Translations under genes and position numbers: made by a program | Assembly (NCBI GenBank): GCA_903851195.1 | Contig: CAINNJ010000032.1 | Location: 1-64,000 of the forward strand | Length of the DNA: 64,000 nt | DNA from: an uncultured Acidobacteriia bacterium | GTDB lineage: Bacteria; Acidobacteriota; Terriglobia; Bryobacterales; Bryobacteraceae | Direction: 5' to 3' | Shown here: positions 45,410 through 54,942 of the stretch, in pieces | Layout of the letters: each line of letters opens with the position of its first letter | Position numbering within the stretch: position 1 is the stretch's first letter | The notes under the pieces: model-generated | Seen by the model: the letters and a program-made list of their open reading frames with translations, nothing else | Told to the model about the DNA's origin: nothing | The model's database searches: none

Positions 45410-48168
45410 GCGGCGCGTTCCCTCTGCACTTGCTTCCGGAGCGCTTCCGCCGTAAAACTCTTGCGCGATTTCATGACCTTCTCGGGCGTGCCGGTCGCCA
45501 CGATACGACCGCCATCCTCGCCGCCATCGGGACCCAGATCCACGATATAGTCGGCGCTTTTAATAACATCCAGATTGTGTTCGATCACTAATACAGTATT
45601 GCCGAGGTCCACCAGCCGCTGCAGAACTTCCAGTAATTTGCGGACATCCTCGAAATGCAGTCCGGTGGTCGGTTCATCCAGCACGTAAAAGGTGCGTCCG
45701 GTTTGCCGCCGCGAGAGTTCTTTCGCGAGCTTAATCCGCTGGGCTTCCCCGCCCGAAAGGGTCGTCGAAGACTGCCCCAGATGCACATAGCCCAGCCCGA
45801 CATCGAGCAGAGTCTGCAGTTTCGGGCGGATCTGCGGATTCGTTTCCATCAGAGGCAAAGCTTCTTCGATGGTGAGTTCCAGCAGATCGGAGATCGAATG
45901 GCCTTTGAATTTCACCTGCAGCGTTTCGTAGTTGTAACGCTTGCCGCGGCACACGTCGCACGTGACGTAAACGTCGGGCAGGAAGTTCATCTCGATCCGC
46001 TTCAGCCCGTCACCCTGGCAGGCTTCGCAGCGGCCGCCTTTGACATTAAAACTGAAGCGCCCGGGCTTGTAGCCGCGCTCGCGGGATTCCGGCAGCAGCG
46101 CGTAGAAATCCCGGATAGGCGAGAAAAGACCGGTATATGTGGCCGGATTTGAACGCGGCGTGCGCCCGATGGCCGACTGGTCGATCCGGATGATCTTATC
46201 GATATTCGAAATTCCCGTAATTTCGCCATGCGCGCCGGGCGCATCGTGGGAGCCGTAAATCTCTTTCGCCAGCGAACGGTAAAGAATGTCGTTGACCAGC
46301 GTCGACTTGCCGCTGCCCGAGACGCCGGTGACGACGATAAAGCAGCCGAGCGGAAACTCCACATCAACGCCCTTCAGATTATGCTCCGCGGCGCCCCGGA
46401 TATGAATCGATTCGCCCGTGCCCTTCCGCCTCTGCGCGGGAATCGGAATCTTCATCGTGCCAGCGAGATATTGCCCGGTAAGCGAATGCGGATTGGCGCG
46501 AATTTCCGCGGGAGTTCCCTCCCCCACCAGTTCTCCGCCGAGCCGTCCCGCGCCCGGACCCAGATCGATCACGTAATCGGCGCGCTCGATGGTTTCGGCA
46601 TCGTGTTCCACCACCAGCACCGTGTTTCCCATGTCGCGCAGTGAGGTGAGCGTATCCAGCAGGCGGTCGTTATCCCGCGGATGCAGCCCGATGGAAGGCT
46701 CGTCCAGAACGTACAGCACGCCGCGGAGCTTCGAGCCAATCTGCGTGGCCAGCCGGATTCGCTGCGCTTCGCCGCCCGAAAGAGTCGACGCCGAACGGTC
46801 CAGACTCAGGTAGTGCAAGCCGACCGACTCGAGGAACTCCAGCCGGCGCCGAATCTCATCCACCACCCGCTCGGCAATCGCCAGATCGCGCGCCGAAAAC
46901 TGCCAGGAACGCGCCGTCAGCAGGGCCCGCGAAATCGGCATTCCCGTGAAATCCGCGATGGACAGGCTTTTCACGCGCACCGAGAGACTGGACTGCCGGA
47001 GCCGTTTGCCGCCGCAGGTGGCGCATACCACGGGGGACATGAAATCCGTGAGCCACTCCCGGTAATCGGCGGAGGAATCGCGATAAATATCCTGCAGAAT
47101 TCCCAGCAGGCCCGGAAAATCCCCGCTGCCGCTCAACAGCTTTTCCTGCGACGCCCGGGGCAGCTTTTCCCATGGCGTTTTCAGTTTGATGCGTAGCGTT
47201 TTCGCCGCTTCCTCCACCCGGTGGATCACCCGGCTGGAGCCCGCCGCGGGACCCAGCGCGCCTTCGAGCAGCGGCTTCGACGAATCGGCGATCACCTTGT
47301 CCGGGTCGAACGCCCATGTGCTCCCCAGACCGGAGCAGTCTTCGCAGGCGCCGAAGGGGCTGTTGAACGAAAAGGACCGCGGCTCCAGCTCCGGAACGCT
47401 CGTGCCACAATCCACGCAGGCCAGTTTGCGGGAGTAGAGCCGCTCTTCGCCGCCTACGGTCGCGATCAGAACCAGACCGTTGGCGAGCTTGACCGAAGTC
47501 TCGATGGAGGTCTCCAGTCGCTTGTCGATCCCCGGCTTTACCCGCAGCTGATCCACAATCACTTCGATCGTGTGGTTCCGCCGCTTATCGAGATTGAGTT
47601 CGTCTTCGAGCGACCGGATGATGCCGTCGATTCGCGCTTTCACGAAACCCTGCCGCGCCAGTTTCTCCAGATCCTTTTTGAATTCGCCTTTTCTGCCGCG
47701 AACAATCGGAGCCATGACCAGAATTCGGTCTTCCGGGCGGAGCGAGAGAACGTGCTGCAGAATCTGTTCCGTCGTCTGCCGGGAAATCTCGCTGCCGCAG
47801 GTCGGGCAGTGCGGGATGCCGATGGAAGAGTACAGAAGCCGCAGATAGTCGTAAATTTCCGTGATCGTGCCGACCGTGCTGCGCGGGCTGCGTCCGGTGG
47901 TTTTCTGGTCGATGGAAATGGACGGGCTCAGACCGTCGATGGAATCGACATCGGGCCGCTCCATCTGATCGAGAAACTGCCGGGCATAGGTCGACAGCGT
48001 TTCCACGTACCGCCGCTGGCCTTCCGCGTAAATGGTGTCGAACGCCAGCGACGACTTTCCCGATCCGCTCAGGCCAGTGATCACCGTCAGACTATTCCGC
48101 GGAATGCGCACACTGATGTTCTTCAGGTTGTGCTGCCGCGCGCCGGAAATTGCTATATCCCTCAACAT
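45406..48168 (-). CDS. uvrA: Excinuclease ABC subunit A
   Basis: 920 residues. Two ABC ATPase modules are present, with P-loops [13 protein letters not shown] near residue 35 and [13 protein letters not shown] in the second half. ABC signatures [12 protein letters not shown] and [12 protein letters not shown] are also visible, as are zinc-type cysteine pairs CPTC, CVDC/CEDC and CEAC/CDVC. UvrA recognises bulky DNA lesions and loads UvrB. It heads a five-gene chain whose later members have no known link to excision repair. The spacing to the divergent zinc-ribbon gene is 59 bp. Confidence 0.97.
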   Translation of the reverse strand: MLRDIAISGARQHNLKNISVRIPRNSLTVITGLSGSGKSSLAFDTIYAEGQRRYVETLSTYARQFLDQMERPDVDSIDGLSPSISIDQKTTGRSPRSTVGTITEIYDYLRLLYSSIGIPHCPTCGSEISRQTTEQILQHVLSLRPEDRILVMAPIVRGRKGEFKKDLEKLARQGFVKARIDGIIRSLEDELNLDKRRNHTIEVIVDQLRVKPGIDKRLETSIETSVKLANGLVLIATVGGEERLYSRKLACVDCGTSVPELEPRSFSFNSPFGACEDCSGLGSTWAFDPDKVIADSSKPLLEGALGPAAGSSRVIHRVEEAAKTLRIKLKTPWEKLPRASQEKLLSGSGDFPGLLGILQDIYRDSSADYREWLTDFMSPVVCATCGGKRLRQSSLSVRVKSLSIADFTGMPISRALLTARSWQFSARDLAIAERVVDEIRRRLEFLESVGLHYLSLDRSASTLSGGEAQRIRLATQIGSKLRGVLYVLDEPSIGLHPRDNDRLLDTLTSLRDMGNTVLVVEHDAETIERADYVIDLGPGAGRLGGELVGEGTPAEIRANPHSLTGQYLAGTMKIPIPAQRRKGTGESIHIRGAAEHNLKGVDVEFPLGCFIVVTGVSGSGKSTLVNDILYRSLAKEIYGSHDAPGAHGEITGISNIDKIIRIDQSAIGRTPRSNPATYTGLFSPIRDFYALLPESRERGYKPGRFSFNVKGGRCEACQGDGLKRIEMNFLPDVYVTCDVCRGKRYNYETLQVKFKGHSISDLLELTIEEALPLMETNPQIRPKLQTLLDVGLGYVHLGQSSTTLSGGEAQRIKLAKELSRRQTGRTFYVLDEPTTGLHFEDVRKLLEVLQRLVDLGNTVLVIEHNLDVIKSADYIVDLGPDGGEDGGRIVATGTPEKVMKSRKSFTAEALRKQVQRERAA

Positions 48169-48227
48169 TCTGTTAAGTTTGTAACGGTTTGAGTACCCTG
48201 TTGCTTCAGAACCGCTGAAAGGTTCAA

Positions 48228-48554
48228 ATGCCCGATTGCCCCACCTGCGGGAGAGAAACTGTACGGGTTCGACGCGGTTTCTTCCAGAAGATTTTCCTCA
48301 ACGCCGCTTTTCGATGCCGGAGTTGCCACGACCAAATCCATGTTCGCCGTCGTCTGCTGCGCGGAATCAGCTTTTATAGTGAATGTCCTCAATGCGGCAC
48401 CCGGACGCTTCCGGAACTGAAGGCGATCGACCGCGTTGACCGGATGAACAAAAATCCCCTGCGCTGGATGCTGGCGTTCGTACGGGCTCCCCTGTACCAC
48501 TGTACATTCTGCCGGCTCCAGTTTTGGGATTTCCGGAAACGCCAGCCGGGTTGA
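48228..48554 (+). CDS. Small protein with four CxxC zinc knuckles
   Basis: 108 residues. Pairs CPTC (near 4), CRSC (near 31), CPQC (near 54) and CTFC (near 92) could build two zinc ribbons. The rest is basic and aromatic. No family is recognised. It is divergent from uvrA, and rluD follows 45 bp downstream on the same strand. Confidence 0.7.
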   Translation: MPDCPTCGRETVRVRRGFFQKIFLNAAFRCRSCHDQIHVRRRLLRGISFYSECPQCGTRTLPELKAIDRVDRMNKNPLRWMLAFVRAPLYHCTFCRLQFWDFRKRQPG

Positions 48555-48599
48555 TCCGGCCTTCCGAAACAAATTGAAGGCGGGGCGTATCGTTGTTAT

Positions 48600-49517
48600 A
48601 TGCTCCTTCAGGCCCTTGACGCCGATCAGGGCAAACGAATCGACTCTCTTCTTCACGAAAGACTGCCCGAATACAGCCGTTCCCGGATCCAGACCTGGAT
48701 TCGGGGCGGCGAGGTTCGTATCGCCGGTAAAGCCGCGAAATCTTCCTATCTGATTCGCGGCAACGAACAAATCGAGGTGGAACCGGTTCCGCTGCCGCCC
48801 CTGCGCGCCACGCCGGAAGACATTCCGCTCTCCGTCCTTTATGAGGATGAGAGCACCGTGGTGATCGACAAGCCCGCCGGCATGGTGGTCCACGCGGGCG
48901 CCGGGAATCACGACGGCACTCTCGTGAACGCCCTGCTCCACCGTTTCGCCTCGCCCACAGGTTCCGCCCCGACGCTTTCCGCGGTGGGTGGCGACATCCG
49001 CCCGGGTATTGTGCACAGACTCGACAGGTTCACCAGCGGCGCTCTGCTGGTGGCAAAGACGGACTCCGCTCACCAGAATCTGGCGCTGCAGTTTTCGTCC
49101 CGCAAGGTGGAGAAAATCTACCTGACTCTTGTGGAAGGCCGCATGGAAGGCAGCGGAAGGATTCTCAAACCGATCGCGCGGGATCCCAAAAACCGGGCCC
49201 GGATGACCGCGAAGCTGTTGACCGGGCGCTCCGCGCTGACCGACTGGGAAGTGGTGCGGAAATACGCGGATTTCACCTTTCTGCGCATTCGCCTGGGCAC
49301 CGGGCGCACCCACCAGATCCGGGCGCATCTCTCCTCGCTGGGACGCCCGGTTGCGGGCGATCCGCTCTACGGCGCGAAGAAGACGGAATGGAACCGTTAC
49401 TTCCTCCACGCGCACCGGCTGGGTTTCACCAGCCCCGCAACCGGCGAGTGGATTTTAGTGGAATCGCCGCTGGCGCCGGAACTGGAACAATGGCGCAACA
49501 GTTTGTCGATAGAATGA
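48600..49517 (+). CDS. rluD: RluD-type 23S rRNA pseudouridine synthase
   Basis: 305 residues. An S4 domain (KRIDSLLHERLPEYSRSRIQ) precedes the pseudouridine synthase fold with the catalytic Asp in VHRLDRFTSG and the later motif RTHQIRAHLSSLG. Family members isomerise uridines in helix 69 or in tRNA. The specific assignment to RluD, rather than RluC or another paralogue, is not certain. The VWFA gene starts 6 bp after its stop. Confidence 0.88.
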   Translation: MLLQALDADQGKRIDSLLHERLPEYSRSRIQTWIRGGEVRIAGKAAKSSYLIRGNEQIEVEPVPLPPLRATPEDIPLSVLYEDESTVVIDKPAGMVVHAGAGNHDGTLVNALLHRFASPTGSAPTLSAVGGDIRPGIVHRLDRFTSGALLVAKTDSAHQNLALQFSSRKVEKIYLTLVEGRMEGSGRILKPIARDPKNRARMTAKLLTGRSALTDWEVVRKYADFTFLRIRLGTGRTHQIRAHLSSLGRPVAGDPLYGAKKTEWNRYFLHAHRLGFTSPATGEWILVESPLAPELEQWRNSLSIE

Positions 49518-49523
49518 TCACAT

Positions 49524-50525
49524 ATGAAATTGTCTTCGCCCGTGTGTGCACGGCTGCGCCTCGGTGCGCTCTGGGTGGTCATCGGGGGTATGGCCCTCGG
49601 AATCTCGCTTTACGGCCAGAAGAAACCGGTCAGCGGCCAGAGTTCTCTTTCCACCGAGCAGGTTCCGGCGCAGGGCAAGGAAGACGAGACCACGAAAATC
49701 ACGCTGGACGTCACCCGCGTGAACGTCCTGTTTACGGTCACGGATAAAAAAGGCCGCTTCGTCACGGACCTGGGCAAAGACGACTTCTCCGTCGCGGAGG
49801 GCAAGAAGCCGCAGACGATTCAGGAGTTCACCGCGGAATCCGACCTGCCCCTGCGCCTGGCCGTCCTGGTGGACACCAGCAACAGTATCCGGACCGAGTT
49901 CAAGTTCGAACAGGAAGCCGCCATTCGCTTCATGCAGAGCGTCCTGCGTCCCCGCACCGACCGCATGATGCTGGTGAGTTTCGACAGCGCAGCCGAACTG
50001 GTCAGCGATCTGACCGACGACATGAAAGCTCTGGAAAAAGGCATCAAAGGCATGCGGCCGGGCGGCGGCACCTCGCTCTACGACGCCATCTATTTCGCGG
50101 CGAAGGAAAAGCTCATGCTCGACCAGCCGCGCGATAAGTTCCGCCGCGCCATGATCATCATCAGCGACGGTGACGACACCGAAAGCCGGTTCTCCCGTGA
50201 TCAGGCTCTGGAGATGGCGCAGAAGGCGGACGTCGTCATCTACGCGATTTCGACGAACACCAAACGCGACGACCAGGACGGCGACAAGGTTCTCCGCTAT
50301 CTCACGGAAGAGACCGGCGGCCAGGCGTTCTTCCCGTTCAAAGTGGAAGATCTGGACCAGAATTTCGAAAATATCGCCAACGAACTTCGCCACCAGTACA
50401 ACATCTTTTACCGCCCGGAACCGCTGAAGGCGGACGGCCTGTACCATCCGGTCACCGTGAAAGTGAAGACCCGGCGGGACCTGGTCGTGAAAGCCCGCAA
50501 AGGCTACTACGCGCCGAAACTCTGA
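49524..50525 (+). CDS. Secreted VWFA-domain protein (Acidobacteria-type)
   Basis: 333 residues with a membrane signal (LRLGALWVVIGGMALGISLYG). A short beta-rich N-terminal part (VTRVNVLFTVTDKKGRF) precedes the VWA domain, whose metal site reads LVDTSNSIR (DxSxS) with a Thr and an Asp further on (GGGTSLYD, SDGDDTE). The tail contains a beta-rich extension typical of the VWFA-related proteins abundant in Acidobacteria. The function is unknown; binding of a partner protein or polymer is likely. Confidence 0.88.
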   Translation: MKLSSPVCARLRLGALWVVIGGMALGISLYGQKKPVSGQSSLSTEQVPAQGKEDETTKITLDVTRVNVLFTVTDKKGRFVTDLGKDDFSVAEGKKPQTIQEFTAESDLPLRLAVLVDTSNSIRTEFKFEQEAAIRFMQSVLRPRTDRMMLVSFDSAAELVSDLTDDMKALEKGIKGMRPGGGTSLYDAIYFAAKEKLMLDQPRDKFRRAMIIISDGDDTESRFSRDQALEMAQKADVVIYAISTNTKRDDQDGDKVLRYLTEETGGQAFFPFKVEDLDQNFENIANELRHQYNIFYRPEPLKADGLYHPVTVKVKTRRDLVVKARKGYYAPKL

Positions 50526-50588
50526 TTCCGAACGGAGTGTCTGATTTTCGCTTTCCGGCGGAATTTCCGCTAAACTCTTACGAAAGTC

Positions 50589-52487
50589 ATGCACAGGAAA
50601 CCTTCCGCCGGCGTGGGATTCGCTCTCGTCGCGCTGTTTTCATTCCAGACCATCCCGTCCGCGCGCGCCGCGGGCGATTTCTCCGATCTCGATACGTCGA
50701 AGAGCGAAATTCGCCCCCTGATCGAGCGGTTTGTCGCCGATCGGGGCAACCTGCAGCGGTATTACAACGTTGGGTCGTCCCGTGAGCGGCGCGAACGGCT
50801 CCGCCGCTTTTACCTGGACGCGAAGGCAGCCCTGACGGAAAAGAACTTCGACGCCATGGGCGAGGACGGCAAAGTCGATTACATCCTGTTCCGCAACAGC
50901 CTGGATCACGACCTGCAGCGGCTCGATCTGGATGCCAAAGAGGAAACGGAAAACGCGGTCTACCTGCCGTTCGCGGATTCCATCGTCAATCTGGAAGAAG
51001 CGCGCCGCAAGATGGGGCCGATGGACGCGCGAAAGGTCGCCGACGCGCTGGCCGATCTGAACCGGCAAATCGAGGCCGCCCGCAAGTCGGTGGAAGCCAG
51101 ACTCCGGAGCGATAACGGTGCGGAAGCCGTCCGCATGCGGCGAATCGTCGGGAATCGTGTAGCTCTGGAAGCCGTGGCGCTGCGCAACACGCTGCGTACC
51201 TGGTTCACGTTTTACGACGCCTACGACCCCATCTTCACCTGGTGGGCGGAAGAGGGCTACCGGACGGCGGACACTTCCCTGCAGACTTATACGACTTTCC
51301 TGCGGGATCGCGTGGCGGGGTTGCGCGCTGCCGATCCAGGCCCGGTCGCAGCTCCGGCGCCGGGCGGACGCGGAGGCGGTGGTCGCGGCGGCAATGCCGG
51401 TGGCGGCGGAGCCTATGCGGCTTCCATAGCCGCCGCGCGGCCCGGCGCCACGGACGACATCGTCGGCAATCCCATCGGCCGCGAAGGCCTCATGGTGGAA
51501 CTCGCCAATGAGATGATTCCCTACACGCCGGAACAACTCATCGCCATCGCGAACAAAGAGTACTCGTGGTGCGAAGCCGAGATGAAAAAGGCGTCCCGCG
51601 AGATGGGCTTCGGTGACGACTGGAAGAAGGCCGTTGAAAAGATCAAGACCATGTACGTGGAACCCGGCAAGCAGCCGGAACTGATCCGCGATCTGGCGCA
51701 CGAGGCCGAAAAATTCCTCGACGACCATAACCTGGTTACGGTGCCTTCGGTGGCTCACGAAACCTGGCGCATGGAGATGATGACACCGGACCGGCAACTC
51801 GTGAATCCGTTCTTCACCGGCGGTGAGGTGATCAGCGTCTCCTACCCGGTCAATTCCATGACCTACGAGCAGAAGCTGATGACGATGAAGGGAAACAACA
51901 TTCCCATGTCACGGGCCACCGTGTTCCACGAATTGATCCCCGGCCACCACCTGCAGGGCTATTACGGCGCGCGCTTTAAGCCGTACCGCTCGCAGATCTC
52001 CGGCACGCCGTTCCTCACCGAAGGCTGGTCGCTCTACTGGGAACTGCTGATGTGGGACCTGAAATTCCAGAAGACTCCGGAAGATCGCGTCGGAGCTTTG
52101 GTCTGGCATATGCACCGCTGCGCGCGCATCATCTTCTCGCTCAGCTTCCACCTGGGCAAGATGACGCCGGACGAAGCCGTGAACTTCCTGGTGGACAAGG
52201 TCGGCTTCGAGCGGGATAACGCCGCCGGCGAAGTGAGGCGGTCGTTCGGAGGCGGCTACTCGCCTCTGTACCAGGCGGCGTATCTGCTGGGCGGGATGCA
52301 GCTGAAATCGCTGCACGATTCGCTGGTCGGCGCCGGGCCGGGCAAGATGACCAACCGGGAGTTCAACGATGCGGTGCTGAAAGAAAACCGGATCCCGGTC
52401 GAATTGATCCGGGCCAGCCTCACGAAACAGAAGCTCACCCGGGACTACGTTTCTACATGGAAATTCCAGGGAGACGTGCAGCCGTAA
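50589..52487 (+). CDS. DUF885 protein, putative metallopeptidase
   Basis: 632 residues with a signal peptide (ALVALFSFQTIPSARAA). The C-terminal half has the zinc-binding FHELIPGHHLQGYYG, a variant HExxxGHH motif, and the second Glu in TEGWSLYWELLM. Such proteins are annotated as DUF885 and are thought to be M32-like dipeptidases, but few are characterised. A Gly-rich linker (PGGRGGGGRGGNAGGGG) sits around residues 258-275, dividing helical domains. It stands alone on the plus strand. Confidence 0.85.
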   Translation: MHRKPSAGVGFALVALFSFQTIPSARAAGDFSDLDTSKSEIRPLIERFVADRGNLQRYYNVGSSRERRERLRRFYLDAKAALTEKNFDAMGEDGKVDYILFRNSLDHDLQRLDLDAKEETENAVYLPFADSIVNLEEARRKMGPMDARKVADALADLNRQIEAARKSVEARLRSDNGAEAVRMRRIVGNRVALEAVALRNTLRTWFTFYDAYDPIFTWWAEEGYRTADTSLQTYTTFLRDRVAGLRAADPGPVAAPAPGGRGGGGRGGNAGGGGAYAASIAAARPGATDDIVGNPIGREGLMVELANEMIPYTPEQLIAIANKEYSWCEAEMKKASREMGFGDDWKKAVEKIKTMYVEPGKQPELIRDLAHEAEKFLDDHNLVTVPSVAHETWRMEMMTPDRQLVNPFFTGGEVISVSYPVNSMTYEQKLMTMKGNNIPMSRATVFHELIPGHHLQGYYGARFKPYRSQISGTPFLTEGWSLYWELLMWDLKFQKTPEDRVGALVWHMHRCARIIFSLSFHLGKMTPDEAVNFLVDKVGFERDNAAGEVRRSFGGGYSPLYQAAYLLGGMQLKSLHDSLVGAGPGKMTNREFNDAVLKENRIPVELIRASLTKQKLTRDYVSTWKFQGDVQP

Positions 52488-52506
52488 CCACCGGTCGGTC
52501 AGGAAT

Positions 52507-54942
52507 TCAGGACCGCGCGGCGTAAAAATGGCGTGGAGCGGGCGTCGAAGGCGCCTGCTCCAGCAGTTCGCGGTAGCTCTCCAGCGCGACGGACGCGATG
52601 GCGTCCCACCCGAAGCGCTCTTCCGCGATCTGCCGGCCGCGGGCGGCAAGCCGCAGGCGCGTTTCCTCGTCCCGGAACACCCGCACCAGCGCCTCCGCGA
52701 AGGCAGGCCCCAAATCGCGGATTAACAGGTCCTGCTCGTCTCGCAGGTCAAGGCCCACGCAACCGACCGGCGTACTCACCACCGCCCGGCCGCAAGCCAT
52801 CGCTTCCATCAGTTTGATGTTGGTGCCGGCGGAGACGGGCAGCGGAATCGCGGCAACGCTGCATTCCCGATAGGCAGGCCGGACATCCTCGACGAAGCCC
52901 TGGATCCGGATGCGCGGATCCGGCGCGAGAAGTCTCTGCTTCCCCGCATTCCGCGCCGCCACTTCATGATGCGGGCCGGCAATCACGTGGAGCCGGACGT
53001 CCGGAAGGCTCTTCCAGACTTCCGGCATGATCCCGTCGCGCAGCGCCTCATAGGCCAGCAGATTGGGCAAATGACGGAAAGACCCGAGGAACAGCACCGT
53101 CCTCTCCTGCGTCTGGCGCCGGACCGGCTGGAATCGGCGGAGGTCCACCCCGTTCGGGATCACATGAGTCGCTTTACGCGGAGCGCCGTTTTCGAGTGCA
53201 ATAGTCCGGTCATGATCGGACATCGTCCAGACCACGCTGGAACACTGCAGCGCGGCCCGCTCGAACGCGTGCCACAACTCGTACTGCCTTTGCTGCGCGG
53301 GGTCCGGCCTGGATTTCGCCAGTTGCTCATGCAGTGTGAAGGTCAGGTCGTGTTCCACCAGAATCACGGGCACGCCGCCGGTGTGGCTCGCGTATTCCGC
53401 CATCTGCGTGTATTCGAGTTGCACCGCATCCACCGTGCGGGAGAGACAGAGGTCCGACACCAGTTCGGCCATCGCGCTGTGCCGATACTCAGCGACCTGC
53501 CGCGGTACCGTCTCGTCGGGGTTTTTCTGATCGATATCCACCACGCGGACGTCGCGAAAAACCTCGTGCAGTTCGTCATAGTGAACCTTATCACCGGCCT
53601 CGCGGAAACAGAGCAGGATGAAATCGATTCCCGACGCCATCGCGCGGCAAAGATTGTACATGCGGACCGCGCCGCCATGGGACAAAGGAAAGGGCAGATA
53701 GGGCGACACGACGACCACCCGGGGCAGCCCGCGAAACTCTTTCCTGTGCGCCGGCGAATGCGCGACATTGCCGCGTACGCGCCTCGGATGCGCGGCGGCG
53801 AGAGCCCGCAGCGACGGCGTGAGGAACAGCCGCGCCACCAGTTCGGCGTCCTCCAGTTCCATGGCGGGTTCCTGCGTGAGCGTCCGGCCCTGCCCCGCCA
53901 CCAGGCATTGCAGACCGCTGGCCGCGGCTTTCCAGTACAAGGCCAGAAGAGCGCCGCCGAACGTCACGGAGGCGGCCACGCCCAACTGCTGCAGCAGATC
54001 GCGGCGCATCACCAGCAGCGTGGACCACGGAGCCATCACTTGCGCGACTTCCCCCTGCTGCAGTTGCCGGAACGGGTGCTTCGGAACCACCGTCCTGCGC
54101 CAGCCCGACCAGGCAATCTGCGGAGCCGTTACGAAAGCGCCGGTTTCGCGCGCCAGTTCGATCAGAGACGATGGGTCCGCTTTTTCGCCCAATCGCCGGA
54201 AGACGACAAAATCAGTTTCGGAATCGAGGGCCGCCGTGGCGACTTCGGAGCGCATCCAGGTGCGGCCGGAAACCAGAATCTCCCGGTACCTGACGCCACA
54301 GGGTTCCACCGTAAGCGCGGGAGCCGGATTTCCGGCTGGTAACCGCCGAAGAGCGCGGTGAACAAGCCCTGGAGTGGCGCGGGCGACCAGAGCCAGTACC
54401 GCCAGGCAGAGGCTGAGGAGTCTGTCGGCCGCATTCCGGACCCCTTTTGCCGAATTGACCAGCAAGGCCCAAAGGAGTCCGCGCGCGCCCCCCGCCCAAT
54501 CCGCCAGTCTGCGCGCGCCGGACACAAACGAATCCCGCAACCGCCGGCCCGCATGTTCCGCCAGCGCGCGTGGCCGCGCGGCGAAAAAGCCCCCTGCCTC
54601 GTTCGCCACCACAAACCGGAAAGGCGGAACCAGAAACGGAATCAGCTTCGTCGCCAGCGCCCGGCGATCTCCCCGCCAGGAAACAATGATCAGGGCCGGC
54701 CAGAAGTGGCCCAGGTCCCGGCGGATCCTCCGTGCCCCGGCGCCGGAAACACACACGTCGCATCCGGGGACGCTGGCTGGCAGCGGATCCACGCTCCACG
54801 CGTGAACCGGCAAACTGGTCTGGCTGGTGAGAGCGTGCGCGACGCTGGCCTCGACATCTTCGCGCGTGATCCCGATGACGGCAATAATCGGAGGCCGGTC
54901 CGCGCCGGTAATCCGCTTCAGCAGTCGCTTCAGACCTGCCAT
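52507..54942 (-). CDS. Two-part glycosyltransferase with C-terminal GT4 domain
   Basis: 811 residues. The last 390 form a GT4 enzyme: RVVVVSPYLPFPLSHGGAVR, HVIPNGVDLRRF, RTVLFLGSFRHLPN and the donor-binding GTNIKLMEAMACGRAVVSTP. The first 420 contain no motif I can name with confidence; weak hints of a GT2-type fold (VEASVAHALTS, FVVFRRLGEKADPSSLIELA) suggest an appended second domain. It ends 20 bp from the DUF885 gene (convergent), and its ATG is immediately after the TAA of the TPR gene. The acceptor is probably a surface glycan. Confidence 0.85.
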   Translation of the reverse strand: MAGLKRLLKRITGADRPPIIAVIGITREDVEASVAHALTSQTSLPVHAWSVDPLPASVPGCDVCVSGAGARRIRRDLGHFWPALIIVSWRGDRRALATKLIPFLVPPFRFVVANEAGGFFAARPRALAEHAGRRLRDSFVSGARRLADWAGGARGLLWALLVNSAKGVRNAADRLLSLCLAVLALVARATPGLVHRALRRLPAGNPAPALTVEPCGVRYREILVSGRTWMRSEVATAALDSETDFVVFRRLGEKADPSSLIELARETGAFVTAPQIAWSGWRRTVVPKHPFRQLQQGEVAQVMAPWSTLLVMRRDLLQQLGVAASVTFGGALLALYWKAAASGLQCLVAGQGRTLTQEPAMELEDAELVARLFLTPSLRALAAAHPRRVRGNVAHSPAHRKEFRGLPRVVVVSPYLPFPLSHGGAVRMYNLCRAMASGIDFILLCFREAGDKVHYDELHEVFRDVRVVDIDQKNPDETVPRQVAEYRHSAMAELVSDLCLSRTVDAVQLEYTQMAEYASHTGGVPVILVEHDLTFTLHEQLAKSRPDPAQQRQYELWHAFERAALQCSSVVWTMSDHDRTIALENGAPRKATHVIPNGVDLRRFQPVRRQTQERTVLFLGSFRHLPNLLAYEALRDGIMPEVWKSLPDVRLHVIAGPHHEVAARNAGKQRLLAPDPRIRIQGFVEDVRPAYRECSVAAIPLPVSAGTNIKLMEAMACGRAVVSTPVGCVGLDLRDEQDLLIRDLGPAFAEALVRVFRDEETRLRLAARGRQIAEERFGWDAIASVALESYRELLEQAPSTPAPRHFYAARS

